Below the pieces are notes generated by a model. The model had not been told where the DNA came from. It searched no databases and worked only from the letters and a program-made list of their open reading frames with translations. The translations under genes were made by a program, and so were the position numbers. From assembly GCF_001514065.1 (NCBI RefSeq), contig NZ_KQ948429.1:124001-188000 (forward strand): 64,000 nt of DNA, written 5' to 3'. Shown in pieces: positions 43,721 to 51,895 of this stretch. Source of the DNA: Streptomyces antibioticus. Lineage in GTDB: Bacteria > Actinomycetota > Actinomycetes > Streptomycetales > Streptomycetaceae. Within the stretch, counting starts at the first letter, position 1; each line of letters starts with the position of its first letter.

Positions 43721-44617
43721 ATGGCCACAGCATCGCGGCGACCTCCGCAGACCTACGACGAACTCGTCGCCACGCTCCGCAACCCGGCGACGCCGCTGAC
43801 CCGTTCCCAGCGGCTCCTGGCCGACCGCGTCATGGCCGACCCGGAAGGCGTGGCGTTCATGACCATCTCGGAGCTGGCGTCCGCCGTCGGAGTCAACGAG
43901 GCCACCGTGGTGCGCTTCGCCACGGGCATCGGCCTCGAGGGCTACCCCGGTCTGACCAGACTGTGCCGGGAGTACCTGCGTGAACAGGTGCACCTGCTGC
44001 GCCGCTACGACAACCTGGAGCAGCTGGGTGCCGACGGCGGAAACCTGCTTCAGCAGGCGGCCGCGCAGGAAGGGGCCAACATCGCCCGCACCTTCGCCCG
44101 GATCGACCCCGAAACCTGGGAGGCCGCCGTCACGGCGCTGGCCGAGGCCCCCCGCGTCCACGTCATGGGCCTGCGCAAATGTCACGCTCCGGCCTATCTG
44201 CTGGGCTACCTGCTGCGGATGCTGCGCGAGGACGTCGAAACCGTCACGCTGGGCACGGGAACGCTCACCGACGACCTGCGCCGGGTCCATGAGGGCGACT
44301 GCTTCGTGACCATCGCGATCCGCCGCTACAGCACGGAGACGGTACGGGCCGCGGCCTGGGCCCGGGCGCGCGGTGCCCGCTGCGTGGCCCTGACCGACAA
44401 CCCCTCCTCGCCCCTGGCCGCATCCGCCGAGCAGGTCTTCTTCGTTGACGCCGCCAGCCCGTCGGTGCTGCGGTCGCTGACCGCGTTCACCGCGCTGGTC
44501 CAGGCGCTCGCCACCGGGGTCGCCCAACGGCGCGGGCACCAGGTGCGGTCGACGTTGCTCCAGGAAGAAGAGCTGCTGGAGGAGTTCGGCGCCTATGTCC
44601 CGGAGACGCCCCTGTGA
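43721..44617 (+). CDS. RpiR-family transcriptional regulator
   Basis: A 298-residue regulator. The HTH is TISELASAVGVNEATVVRFATGIGLEGYPGL (about 48-78). The SIS domain begins VHVMGLRKCHAPAYLLGYLLRML and contains CFVTIAIRRYSTETV and ALTDNPSSPLA. The SIS loop has RKCHAP in place of the usual GxGxS, as in RpiR members tied to amino-acid rather than sugar metabolism. ATG 43721 follows the C45 stop by 58 bp. It is the likely binder of the TGCAA-N6-TTGCA sites, none of which lies in front of its own gene. Confidence 0.88.
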   Translation: MATASRRPPQTYDELVATLRNPATPLTRSQRLLADRVMADPEGVAFMTISELASAVGVNEATVVRFATGIGLEGYPGLTRLCREYLREQVHLLRRYDNLEQLGADGGNLLQQAAAQEGANIARTFARIDPETWEAAVTALAEAPRVHVMGLRKCHAPAYLLGYLLRMLREDVETVTLGTGTLTDDLRRVHEGDCFVTIAIRRYSTETVRAAAWARARGARCVALTDNPSSPLAASAEQVFFVDAASPSVLRSLTAFTALVQALATGVAQRRGHQVRSTLLQEEELLEEFGAYVPETPL

Positions 44618-44645
44618 TGAGCCGCCGGGCCGGTGGCCGCACGCC

Positions 44646-45896
44646 TCAGCCCTGAGCCGTCAACGCGGCGAGCGCACCGCGCAGGTGCTCCAGGGAGGCA
44701 GCGATCCACGGCAGCCGCAGCGGGTCGTCGCTGCGCAACGCCGCCCAGCGCTCCGCCTCGGACTCCCCGTACAGCAGGCTTGTCGCCACCCGGGCGCGCA
44801 GTCCGCCGACCGCGTCCCCGAACGCCTCACCGGCGAGCACGCCGACCCCGCTGTCCGCCAGCAGGGTCGCGGCCAGCTCCGCACCCGTGCCGATGCCCCG
44901 GGCGGCGAGGAGCGGCCGCACCGGTTCGAAGTCCGGGTAGAGGTAGAAGCCCGCCTCGGGGCGGCGGCAGACCGCACCGGCCGCCGTGAACTGCTCGTAC
45001 ACCGCCGCCGCGACCGTCGCATGCAGCCGGCGGGCGGCGTCGATGTGGTCCAGCACCTCGGGCGGTTCCTGGAGGATGTACGTGGCGGCGGCCTGCATCG
45101 GTGCCGCCAGGCTGGACCACACCTCACTGGCCACCCCGACAAGGTCGCGCATCAGCCGCTCGCCCCAGGGGCCCGACGGCACCCGGGCGAACCCGATACG
45201 CCAACCGCCCAGAGCCATCGACTTGCTCAACCCACTGGTGACAACGGTGCGTTCGGGCAGGTAGTCGAGCGCGCTGGGTGCCTTCCCGGCGTGGCAGAGC
45301 TCGGCGTAGATCTCGTCGCAGACCACGGCCAGACCGTGCCGCTCGGCGATCTCGCACACGGCACGCAGGTGCTCCGCACGGGCGATCGTCCCCGTGGGGT
45401 TGTCCGGCACCGTCACCACCAGGACACCGGGGTTCGCCCCGGCCGCGCGCGCGTCGGTCAGCGCCTGTTCCAGCAGCTCCGGGTCCGGAACGCCGCCCGC
45501 CTCCGCCGGAACCGGCACGCTGATGGTCTTCTTGCCCACCAGCGCCGTCTGCGCCGCGTAGCTGACCCACGCGGGGCACGGCAGCACCACGTCCCCCGGC
45601 AGTACTGCGAGCAGCGCGAAGAGCAACGCCTTGCTGCCGGGGGCGAACAGCACCTGCTCGGCTTCCGTCGCCACGCCACGCCTGCCGAACCACCCGGCAG
45701 CCGCCTCGCGGGCCTCCCGCGACCCGACGACGGCCCCGTATCCGTTGCGCTTGACCGCCGCCGACAACACCTGGGCGACCGGCTCCGGCACCGGCAGTCC
45801 CGCCTCGCCGAACCCCAGGTGCAAGACCTTCTCTCCGGCCTCCCGGCGGGCCCGCAGTGTCTCGTTGATGGCCAAGGTCGCCGAATGCATGGTCAC
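44646..45896 (-). CDS. Class I/II PLP-dependent aminotransferase
   Basis: A 416-residue fold-type I aminotransferase. The PLP lysine is K225 in SGLSKSMALGGWRIGF. Supporting motifs are NGYGAVVGSREAREA, PDNPTGT (164-170), VCDEIYAELCH and the Arg in GWRIGF. The opening AINETLRARREAGEKVLHLGFGEAGLPVPEPV fits aspartate/aromatic-type enzymes. It converges with the RpiR gene. A perfect TGCAA-N6-TTGCA operator lies 68-83 bp upstream of ATG 45896, so it should be co-regulated with the permease and the C45 enzyme. Confidence 0.9.
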   Translation of the reverse strand: MTMHSATLAINETLRARREAGEKVLHLGFGEAGLPVPEPVAQVLSAAVKRNGYGAVVGSREAREAAAGWFGRRGVATEAEQVLFAPGSKALLFALLAVLPGDVVLPCPAWVSYAAQTALVGKKTISVPVPAEAGGVPDPELLEQALTDARAAGANPGVLVVTVPDNPTGTIARAEHLRAVCEIAERHGLAVVCDEIYAELCHAGKAPSALDYLPERTVVTSGLSKSMALGGWRIGFARVPSGPWGERLMRDLVGVASEVWSSLAAPMQAAATYILQEPPEVLDHIDAARRLHATVAAAVYEQFTAAGAVCRRPEAGFYLYPDFEPVRPLLAARGIGTGAELAATLLADSGVGVLAGEAFGDAVGGLRARVATSLLYGESEAERWAALRSDDPLRLPWIAASLEHLRGALAALTAQG

Positions 45897-45961
45897 GGCG
45901 CCCCACTCTCCTCACAGGGATCGACACGACAGCGCAAGTATGGCTGCATGGATAAGAGTAC

Positions 45962-45979
45962 ATGCAAATCAATTTGCAT
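45962..45979. promoter_or_regulatory. Operator upstream of the aminotransferase gene
   Basis: ATGCAAAT-CA-ATTTGCAT is a perfect 8-bp inverted repeat and contains TGCAA-N6-TTGCA. On the minus strand its TTGCAT lies near a plausible -35 with CATACT as a -10 about 18-19 bp on, so binding would block transcription. Confidence 0.75.
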
Positions 45980-46057
45980 CGAGGGGAGGGGGGCCGGGCG
46001 GCCGGTTTCTGGGTGGGGGTGCGGTACGGCGGTGGTGGGCCGCGGTGAGCAACACGA

Positions 46058-46090
46058 ACGCCGGCCCCGGATGGCTTCCGGGACCGGCGT
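46058..46090. terminator. Terminator downstream of the secreted-protein pair
   Basis: A 12-bp stem with one mismatch (46059-46070 with 46078-46089) closes a 7-base loop; an additional A-T pair extends it. It lies 21 bp beyond the stop of the minus-strand secreted protein gene. Confidence 0.75.
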
Positions 46091-46110
46091 GTGGTGCTGC
46101 TGGGTGGGAC

Positions 46111-46962
46111 TTACTGCACGTCGACGAAGTCACCCGCGGCGGAGACCGCCGGGGTGGTCGAGGTGCCCGCGAAGGAGTAGCGGAAGTAGCCGTCGGTGGC
46201 GGCGGTGACGGTCGTCTTGAGGTCGCCCGTCGAGTTGGACTTGATCGTCTTCACCGTGGTGTAGGTGCTGGTGCCCTTCTTGCGGAACTGCAGCTTCACC
46301 GACTGGTTGGTGTACCCGTGGTACTTGTTGTCCTCCCAGTTGGCGCGGGAGAGCTTGCCGGTGACCGTGATGGTCTTGCCCTTGCGGACCGGCTCCGGCG
46401 AGGCGTTGACCGTCAGCTTGGAGTTGCGCTGGACGAGGGTGGTGCCCAGGTCGCCCTGGAGGGCGGTGTCCTCGGTGGCGTAGTTCAGGGCCAGGGCCCC
46501 GGCCTTCCACGAACCGGCGTCGGAGTTGATCAGGTCGCCGTCGCCGGGGTAGATGTCGATCAGGCCGGCGCAGTTCGCGGTGGTCGCCGAGGTGGCCGTG
46601 CAGGTGGCCGCGTCGTAGCCGAGAAGGACGTTGACCGGCTCTTCGAGGGTGCCCTTGTAGATGAGCGGGCCGTTGGCGAAGTCCGCGGAGTCGATGTCCA
46701 CGTCGGCGCCGTGGGTCAGCGTGTAGGTGACCTTGGTGGAGACGTGGTTGGTGGTGCCGACCTTGACCGCCTTGGCGATCTTCAGGTTGGAGAAGGAGAC
46801 GTCCAGCTGAGCGGCGGCGGACGCGGCGAAGGCGGACTTGCCCGAGAGGGCCTTGGCGGCGGCGTCGTGGTACGAGGAGCCGTCCGCCTGCGCGGCCGGG
46901 ACGGCCAGCGCGGAGAGGGCCAGGGCGCCGGAGACGGCGGCCACGGTGGCGCGAATACGCAT
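46111..46962 (-). CDS. Secreted Ig-like-domain protein, paralogue B
   Basis: A 283-residue exported protein. The signal peptide MRIRATVAAVSGALALSALA ends at about AQA. The N-terminal mature part has a beta-rich region with a CTATSATTANC disulfide-like pair. The C-terminal 102 residues begin KLTVNASPEPVRKGKTITVT and include NQSVKLQFRKKGTSTYTTVK and YFRYSFAGTSTTPAVS. That domain is nearly identical to those of the genes at 47015 and 53169. The family looks like an extracellular Ig-like or adhesion domain. It lies 52 bp after paralogue A and is probably in its operon. Confidence 0.82.
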   Translation of the reverse strand: MRIRATVAAVSGALALSALAVPAAQADGSSYHDAAAKALSGKSAFAASAAAQLDVSFSNLKIAKAVKVGTTNHVSTKVTYTLTHGADVDIDSADFANGPLIYKGTLEEPVNVLLGYDAATCTATSATTANCAGLIDIYPGDGDLINSDAGSWKAGALALNYATEDTALQGDLGTTLVQRNSKLTVNASPEPVRKGKTITVTGKLSRANWEDNKYHGYTNQSVKLQFRKKGTSTYTTVKTIKSNSTGDLKTTVTAATDGYFRYSFAGTSTTPAVSAAGDFVDVQ

Positions 46963-47014
46963 GTGTTTCCTCAGTTGAGAGAGGTAGAGAGTGCGGGTGC
47001 GGGTGTGCGGCTGA

Positions 47015-47794
47015 CTACTGCACGTCGATGTAGTCACCCGTGGCGGAGACCGCCGGGGTGGTCGAGGTGCCCGCGAAGCTGTAGCGGTAGTAGCCGTCGG
47101 CCGACGCGGTGACCGTGGTGCTCAGACCGCCCGTGGAGGTGGTCTTGATGGTCTTCACGGTCGTGTAGGTGCTGGTGCCCTTCTTGCGGAACTGCAGCTT
47201 CACCGACTGGCCGGAGTAGCCGGAGTACTTCGCCGCGTCCCAGTTGGCGCGGGTCAGCTTGCCGGTGACCGTGATGGTCTTGCCCTTCTTCACGGGCTCC
47301 GGGGAGGCGTTGGCCGTCAGCTTGGACAGACGCTGGACCTGGAAGGTCTTCACGTTGTCCTTCTGGACGTAGTCGGCGTCCTTGCCCGAGGCGATGCCCC
47401 AGACCTTCCAGGTGCCGGCGACCGCGTTGACGGCGTTGTACTGCGGCTCGATCTCGTAGCTGGCCTTGCAGTTCGCGGTGGTGGAGCTCGTCGCGGTGCA
47501 GCTGGCGTAGCCGTCGTCGCTGGTGGCCACGGCGCCGCTGTCGGAGTTGTCGAAGTCCGAGCCGTGCCACAGGATGGCCATGGCGTCCTTGACACCCGAG
47601 TCGTCCGTGACCTTGAAGGTCACGGAGATGGTCTTGGTGGTGGTCGCGCCGACGACGACAGCCTTGCCGCCGTTCACGACGACGTTCGAGATCGTGGTGT
47701 CGCCTTCGACGGTGTCGGCCTGGGCGGCCGGAACGGCGAGGGCGGACAGGGCCAGAGCGCCGGTGACGGCAGCCCCGAGGACTCGAATGCGCAT
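47015..47794 (-). CDS. Secreted Ig-like-domain protein, paralogue A
   Basis: A 259-residue exported protein with signal peptide MRIRVLGAAVTGALALSALA and cleavage near AQA. The central region includes ILWHGSDFDNSD and a CTATSSTTANCKASYE pair. The last 102 residues share the KLTANASPEPVKKGKTITVT...YRYSFAGTSTTPAVSATGDY domain with its neighbours. A longer frame starts upstream at 47839, but ATG 47794 with the signal peptide is right. It leads the minus-strand pair and has the shared upstream element at 47868-47925. Confidence 0.82.
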   Translation of the reverse strand: MRIRVLGAAVTGALALSALAVPAAQADTVEGDTTISNVVVNGGKAVVVGATTTKTISVTFKVTDDSGVKDAMAILWHGSDFDNSDSGAVATSDDGYASCTATSSTTANCKASYEIEPQYNAVNAVAGTWKVWGIASGKDADYVQKDNVKTFQVQRLSKLTANASPEPVKKGKTITVTGKLTRANWDAAKYSGYSGQSVKLQFRKKGTSTYTTVKTIKTTSTGGLSTTVTASADGYYRYSFAGTSTTPAVSATGDYIDVQ

Positions 47795-47867
47795 GCGTTC
47801 CCCACGTGAAGAGGGGCCCCGACGGAGATCGTCCCCCACGGTCGTGTCAGCACGTCTGGGCCCAAAG

Positions 47868-47925
47868 TGATCGGTGAATCTGTTGACTCAGCTGATCAGA
47901 TTCGTGACGCATGGGAATGGTTGTA
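47868..47925 (-). promoter_or_regulatory. Shared upstream element, copy 1 (promoter of paralogues A/B)
   Basis: Read on the minus strand: TACAACC, then 17 bp, ATCTGATC, 4 bp, GAGTCAACAGATTC, 3 bp, GATCA. The same blocks with the same spacing occur at 53089-53146 in front of paralogue C. TACAACC may be part of a -10 and the rest a leader or operator. It lies 74-131 bp before the ATG of paralogue A. Confidence 0.7.
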
Positions 47926-47986
47926 CGACCGATCAGAAATTTATTCGAGAATTTTCCAGTCGGCCGTACCGAGCCGTGCCTCCGCC

Positions 47987-50900
47987 TCAGTCGAACCAGC
48001 GATCCCGCGCCAGCTCCTCCGTCCGCGACGGATCCTCCAGCAGCGCCGCCACCTCGAACCGCCGCGGCCACTGGCCCGCCGCCCATGCCAGTCCGGCCGC
48101 GACGCCCTCCAGGGTGGCCGCGTGCAGCACGCCGTCGCCGGTCAGGCGCCAGTCGATCTCCACGCCGTCCACGACGAGCTCCTCGTGTTCCACATACGAC
48201 TCAGGGGTCCGCGCCCCGAGCAGCACCCGCACCGAGTCCGGTACGTCGTGCTCGGTGCCCTCGGAGTCCACCGACCCCGTGACGGACTCGCTCAGGCGCC
48301 GGACCTGGAACAGTTCGGCCAGCTCCGCGGCCCGGGCCGGCCGTACCGGCAGCAGCGGCACACCCTCGGTGAAGGGCAGCAGGTCCGGGGAGTCGACGAC
48401 GACCGCGTCGGCCGCGTCCACGACCTCCACCCGGCCGTCCACCACGGCCCGCAGCTCGTCGGGGAGGGTGACCTGCTCAGGGTCGAGGTCCGCCAACGCT
48501 CCGTAGAGGGCGTGGAGTTGGGCCCCGGTCACCTCCCGCTCGGGGTCTGCCAGGCGGTCCAGGAGTTCCGCCGCGCCGCCCGGCTCGTCGAGCAGCGCGG
48601 CGACGGACGTGCGGACGCCCAGCGCACGCAGCACCTGCTCGTCGTCGAAACCGGTCGCGTCGGCCTCGTCGTACAGGCCCCGGAGGAGGGGGTCCCCACC
48701 GGCCGCCAGTAGTCCCGCCGGGCGGCGGCCGTCCAGGACCGGGTGCCCGCGCAGCCACCATGCGGTGTACGGCCGTACGACTTCGTGGGTGCCGTCCGGG
48801 AGCAGGATGCGCACCTGCTGGGTGAGCGCGTCCCGCAGGGGCGGCTGGGCGAGGAGCGCGAGGGCCTGGGGCCAGCGTTCCTCGTCGACGAGTTCCAGGT
48901 CCCGTACGGCGACCAGCTCGGTGGCGACCGGCGGCACCGGCGAGTCCGGGAAGCGGTCGAGGACGTCCTCGCTCCACACGTCGACGGCGTCCAGCAGTCC
49001 GGCGTCGTCGGGTTCGGCGAAGTCCCCGTCGCGCGGCTCCAGTTCGTCCGGGTCGAGGACGACGTCGGTGGCGCGGACGAGGGCGAAGGTGGCGAGCACG
49101 CCACAGGCGGCGAGGGGCTGTTCGCCCCAGCGGTCCGCCAACTCCGCGTCCACGGTCGCCAGTTCGCCCTCCCGCATCACCTGGTGGAAGGGGCTGCCGG
49201 GGAAGACCAGTTCGCCGGCGGGGGCCGGTTCGCCGTCCTCGTCGGGGAGGGCGAGTGCGCCGAGCCAAGGCTCGTCACCGGGTTCGAGGCCCGCGTCCCG
49301 CACCAACGCCAGGACGGTGTCGGCGAGTTCGTCGGCGTCGAGGGTGTCCTGCTCCCAGTCCAGCCCGCCGTCGTCGTCCAGCGAGGCGGCGACGGCGGCC
49401 CGGACCTGGGGGGTGGTGAGGACGGCCCGAGGGGACGCGGGCAGCGCGCCGAGCTTCTCCAGCAGCGGGTGGGCGCCGTCGGGATGCGCGACCTTCAGCC
49501 CGAGCCGGGCGAGCGTCTCCGGCTCGACCGAGGCGCCCTCGGACGTGGGCAGCAGCACCTGTCGCGGGCCGATGGTGGTCCGCCCGTCGGCGAGCGGCAC
49601 GGGCAGTCCGGACAGCCGGTCCGGGTCGACGCCGGCGAGGCTGTCGTAGAGCCGCCGCCACCAGCCGGGCTCCTTCTCCAGCCCGGCGAGCCGGTCGACC
49701 GCGTCGGTGAGCGGGACCCGGGCGACACCCAACGTCCGCAGTTCCACGCGCCGTTCGAGTCCGGCGGGGAGGAGCGTGGGCAGCACCTCGGCAAGCACCT
49801 GGACGGTGTCCGCCCCCGCGCCCTCGACGACCTCGGCCTCCCGCGGCCGCAGCGCCTCGGGCAGATCGTCCGTGGGCTCCAGGGCGGGGGGCAGGAAGGC
49901 GGTGCGCGGGAGTCGCTCCAGGACGGCGTGGCGCAGCGCGCCGTCCAGCTCGCCCTTGCCCAGCGGTCCGGGCACGAGGTCGATGATCCCGATGCCCACC
50001 GGCCGCCAGGCGGCGAGCAGTTCGGCGTACGCGTCCGCCGCCCGCTGCACGAGGAAGTCGGTCAGCGGGCCGGGAGCCGCGTGCCGCCGGGTGGGGTCGA
50101 GGGGGAAGGAGGCGAGGAGCAGGGCGGGGACGCCGAGGGGCTCGTCGCTGGGGGTCGGGGCGTGCACGACGGGGTTGGTGCGGGGCCGGACGGGCGCGCC
50201 GTCCGCGTCCACCGGCACGGCCCAGGTGACCGACCAGTGGGGCCGCAGCCGCTCCTCGACGGGCCGGTCGGCGAGGAGGTCGGCGGTGAGCGGCCCGTGG
50301 GCGGAGGCGACCCGCCAGGTGGTGGTCCCGGTCTCTCCGTCCCGTACGTCCTCCACGACGAAGAAGTCGCCGTCGGTGCGGCGGCGCAGGGTGCGGGCGT
50401 CGGTGCCCGCCTCGATCACGACCTCCTCCAGGCCGGGCAGGGCGAGGAGCAGGGCGTCGTCGACGGCGCGCAGCAGCCGCTCGGCGAGGTCGGCGGCGGC
50501 CGTGTCGCGCAGCGGGAGGATGACGGCGGTGTCGTAGCCGTCGGGGGCGGTGCCCTCGGCGGCGAAGGGGAGCCGGAGCAGCGGGACGTGCCCGTCGCGC
50601 CGCCGGATCTCGTCGCCGAGCCCTGGGCTGTGCCGGGCGGTCTCGGCCGCGTGGTCACGGGCCTCGGCGAGGGACCAGCGCACGCCACCGTGCCGGCCGA
50701 CGACGGCGGGCTCGTCTGTGACGGCGAGGACGGCCGCGAACCCGACACCGAACCGCCCGACGGAGGGCGTGTCGGCAGCGCTGTCCCGCTTGGCGGAGGC
50801 GCGCAGGGTGGAGAGGGACTCGACACCGGCGGCGTCCAGCGGGGCGCCGGTGTTGGCGGCGACGAGGACGCCGTCGCGCAGGGTCAGCCGCAGCCGCCCG

Positions 50901-51115
50901 GCGACTCCCGCCCGCGCCGCCGCATCGGCGGCGTTCTGGGCGAGCTCGACGACGAGCCGGTCCCGGTAGCCGCCGAGGACGAGGTCCTCCTCGGCGTTGG
51001 CGTCCTCGCGGAACCGGGCGGGGCTGGTCGCCCAGGCGTCGAGCACGCCCCGCCTGAGACGGGCGGTCCCGAACGGGTCGGCTCCCTCGGCTGCGGGCCG
51101 CACGAACTTGCTCAC
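47987..51115 (-). CDS. Sacsin-like HSP90-fold ATPase (large, about 1040 residues)
   Basis: A 1042-residue protein beginning with a GHKL ATPase domain (about 25-250). Key motifs are LVVELAQNAADAAARAG (metal/ATP Asn at about 61), LRDGVLVAANTGAPL (the Asp-x-Gly block) and VGRFGVGFAAVLAV (glycine lid). This is the sacsin N-terminal ATPase-like pattern. The remaining 800 residues have no recognised domain and are acidic, rich in Leu and Asp. GTG 51115 is preceded by GAGGAGAG, so it outranks ATG 51163. HSP90-like function or defence-type signalling are both possible. The ATPase domain call is firm; the role is not. Confidence 0.82.
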   Translation of the reverse strand: MSKFVRPAAEGADPFGTARLRRGVLDAWATSPARFREDANAEEDLVLGGYRDRLVVELAQNAADAAARAGVAGRLRLTLRDGVLVAANTGAPLDAAGVESLSTLRASAKRDSAADTPSVGRFGVGFAAVLAVTDEPAVVGRHGGVRWSLAEARDHAAETARHSPGLGDEIRRRDGHVPLLRLPFAAEGTAPDGYDTAVILPLRDTAAADLAERLLRAVDDALLLALPGLEEVVIEAGTDARTLRRRTDGDFFVVEDVRDGETGTTTWRVASAHGPLTADLLADRPVEERLRPHWSVTWAVPVDADGAPVRPRTNPVVHAPTPSDEPLGVPALLLASFPLDPTRRHAAPGPLTDFLVQRAADAYAELLAAWRPVGIGIIDLVPGPLGKGELDGALRHAVLERLPRTAFLPPALEPTDDLPEALRPREAEVVEGAGADTVQVLAEVLPTLLPAGLERRVELRTLGVARVPLTDAVDRLAGLEKEPGWWRRLYDSLAGVDPDRLSGLPVPLADGRTTIGPRQVLLPTSEGASVEPETLARLGLKVAHPDGAHPLLEKLGALPASPRAVLTTPQVRAAVAASLDDDGGLDWEQDTLDADELADTVLALVRDAGLEPGDEPWLGALALPDEDGEPAPAGELVFPGSPFHQVMREGELATVDAELADRWGEQPLAACGVLATFALVRATDVVLDPDELEPRDGDFAEPDDAGLLDAVDVWSEDVLDRFPDSPVPPVATELVAVRDLELVDEERWPQALALLAQPPLRDALTQQVRILLPDGTHEVVRPYTAWWLRGHPVLDGRRPAGLLAAGGDPLLRGLYDEADATGFDDEQVLRALGVRTSVAALLDEPGGAAELLDRLADPEREVTGAQLHALYGALADLDPEQVTLPDELRAVVDGRVEVVDAADAVVVDSPDLLPFTEGVPLLPVRPARAAELAELFQVRRLSESVTGSVDSEGTEHDVPDSVRVLLGARTPESYVEHEELVVDGVEIDWRLTGDGVLHAATLEGVAAGLAWAAGQWPRRFEVAALLEDPSRTEELARDRWFD

Positions 51116-51185
51116 GATGACTCTCCTCGTCTGCGTGCGACGAAGGTACCGCGAGTTGGTCATCGTCCCCCGACGGGTACCGCCG

Positions 51186-51797
51186 TCAGGCTGCTGGCCG
51201 GCGCAGCCCCGCGACGAGGAGTCCGACCATCCGGCGCGCGTCGTAGCGGGGGTCGGTGTCCGCGCCGATGCAGAGGTTGCCGACGCCGCGCATGAGCTCG
51301 TACGCCGTCAGGTCGGAGTCGATCTCGTCGGCGGCGGCCGCGGCGTCGAGCAGCTCGACGCAGACGGGCACGAGCCGGTCGAGGAAATAGGAGTGCAGGG
51401 CCTCGAAGTCGGCGTTGCCGGGCTGGAGGACGGCGGCGAGGCCGTGCTTGGTGACGAGGAAGTCGACGAACAGGTCGATCCACTGGACCAGTGCGTCGTA
51501 CGGCGCCGGCGCCGCCGCCAGCAGCTCCGGACCCGCCTCCGCGCAGGCCTCGATCTGATGCCGGTAGACGGCGATGACGAGGTCCGCGCGGGTCGGGAAG
51601 TGCCGGTAGATGGTGCCGAGCCCGACCCCGGCCTCGGTGGCGATGTCCCGGACCGGCGCGTCGACGCCCTTGGCGACGAAGACGGCGGCGGCGGCGTCGA
51701 GCAGCGTCTCCTGGTTGCGCCGGGCGTCCTTGCGCCGGGGCGGGGCGGGGGGCCGGGTGGCGGGGTCGCGGTCGTTCACGGGCTCACCGTACGACAT
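51186..51797 (-). CDS. TetR-family transcriptional regulator
   Basis: A 203-residue repressor. The HTH is AAAAVFVAKGVDAPVRDIATEAGVGLGTIYRHFPTRADLVIAV (about 35-76), following an Arg-rich N-terminus. The C-terminal ligand domain contains WIDLFVDFLVTKHGLAAVLQPG. It diverges from the aldo/keto reductase gene, with two GGAAC-type palindromes between them, so it probably represses that gene and itself. Ligand unknown. Confidence 0.9.
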   Translation of the reverse strand: MSYGEPVNDRDPATRPPAPPRRKDARRNQETLLDAAAAVFVAKGVDAPVRDIATEAGVGLGTIYRHFPTRADLVIAVYRHQIEACAEAGPELLAAAPAPYDALVQWIDLFVDFLVTKHGLAAVLQPGNADFEALHSYFLDRLVPVCVELLDAAAAADEIDSDLTAYELMRGVGNLCIGADTDPRYDARRMVGLLVAGLRRPAA

Positions 51798-51819
51798 CTC
51801 GCGGCGACCGCTTGCAAAA

Positions 51820-51873
51820 ACGGAACCGGGTTCCGTATCGTCTTCCGCAGCGGAACCGGAACGTCGTTCCGCT
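51820..51873. promoter_or_regulatory. Two TetR-type operators
   Basis: ACGGAACC-G-GGTTCCGT (51820-51836) is a perfect 17-bp palindrome. AGCGGAAC-N9-GTTCCGCT (51849-51856 with 51866-51873) is a perfect 8-bp inverted repeat with the same CGGAAC half-site. Both lie between tetR (start 51797) and the reductase (start 51896). Confidence 0.8.
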
Positions 51874-51895
51874 TTCCAGTCTCGGAGGAGAGACC

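Noticed and set aside
48743-51295. 850-residue open frame on the plus strand across the sacsin-like gene
   Set aside because: It is antisense to a well-supported gene, is dominated by Gly, Arg and Val as expected for high-GC shadow frames, and has no recognisable motif or start signal.
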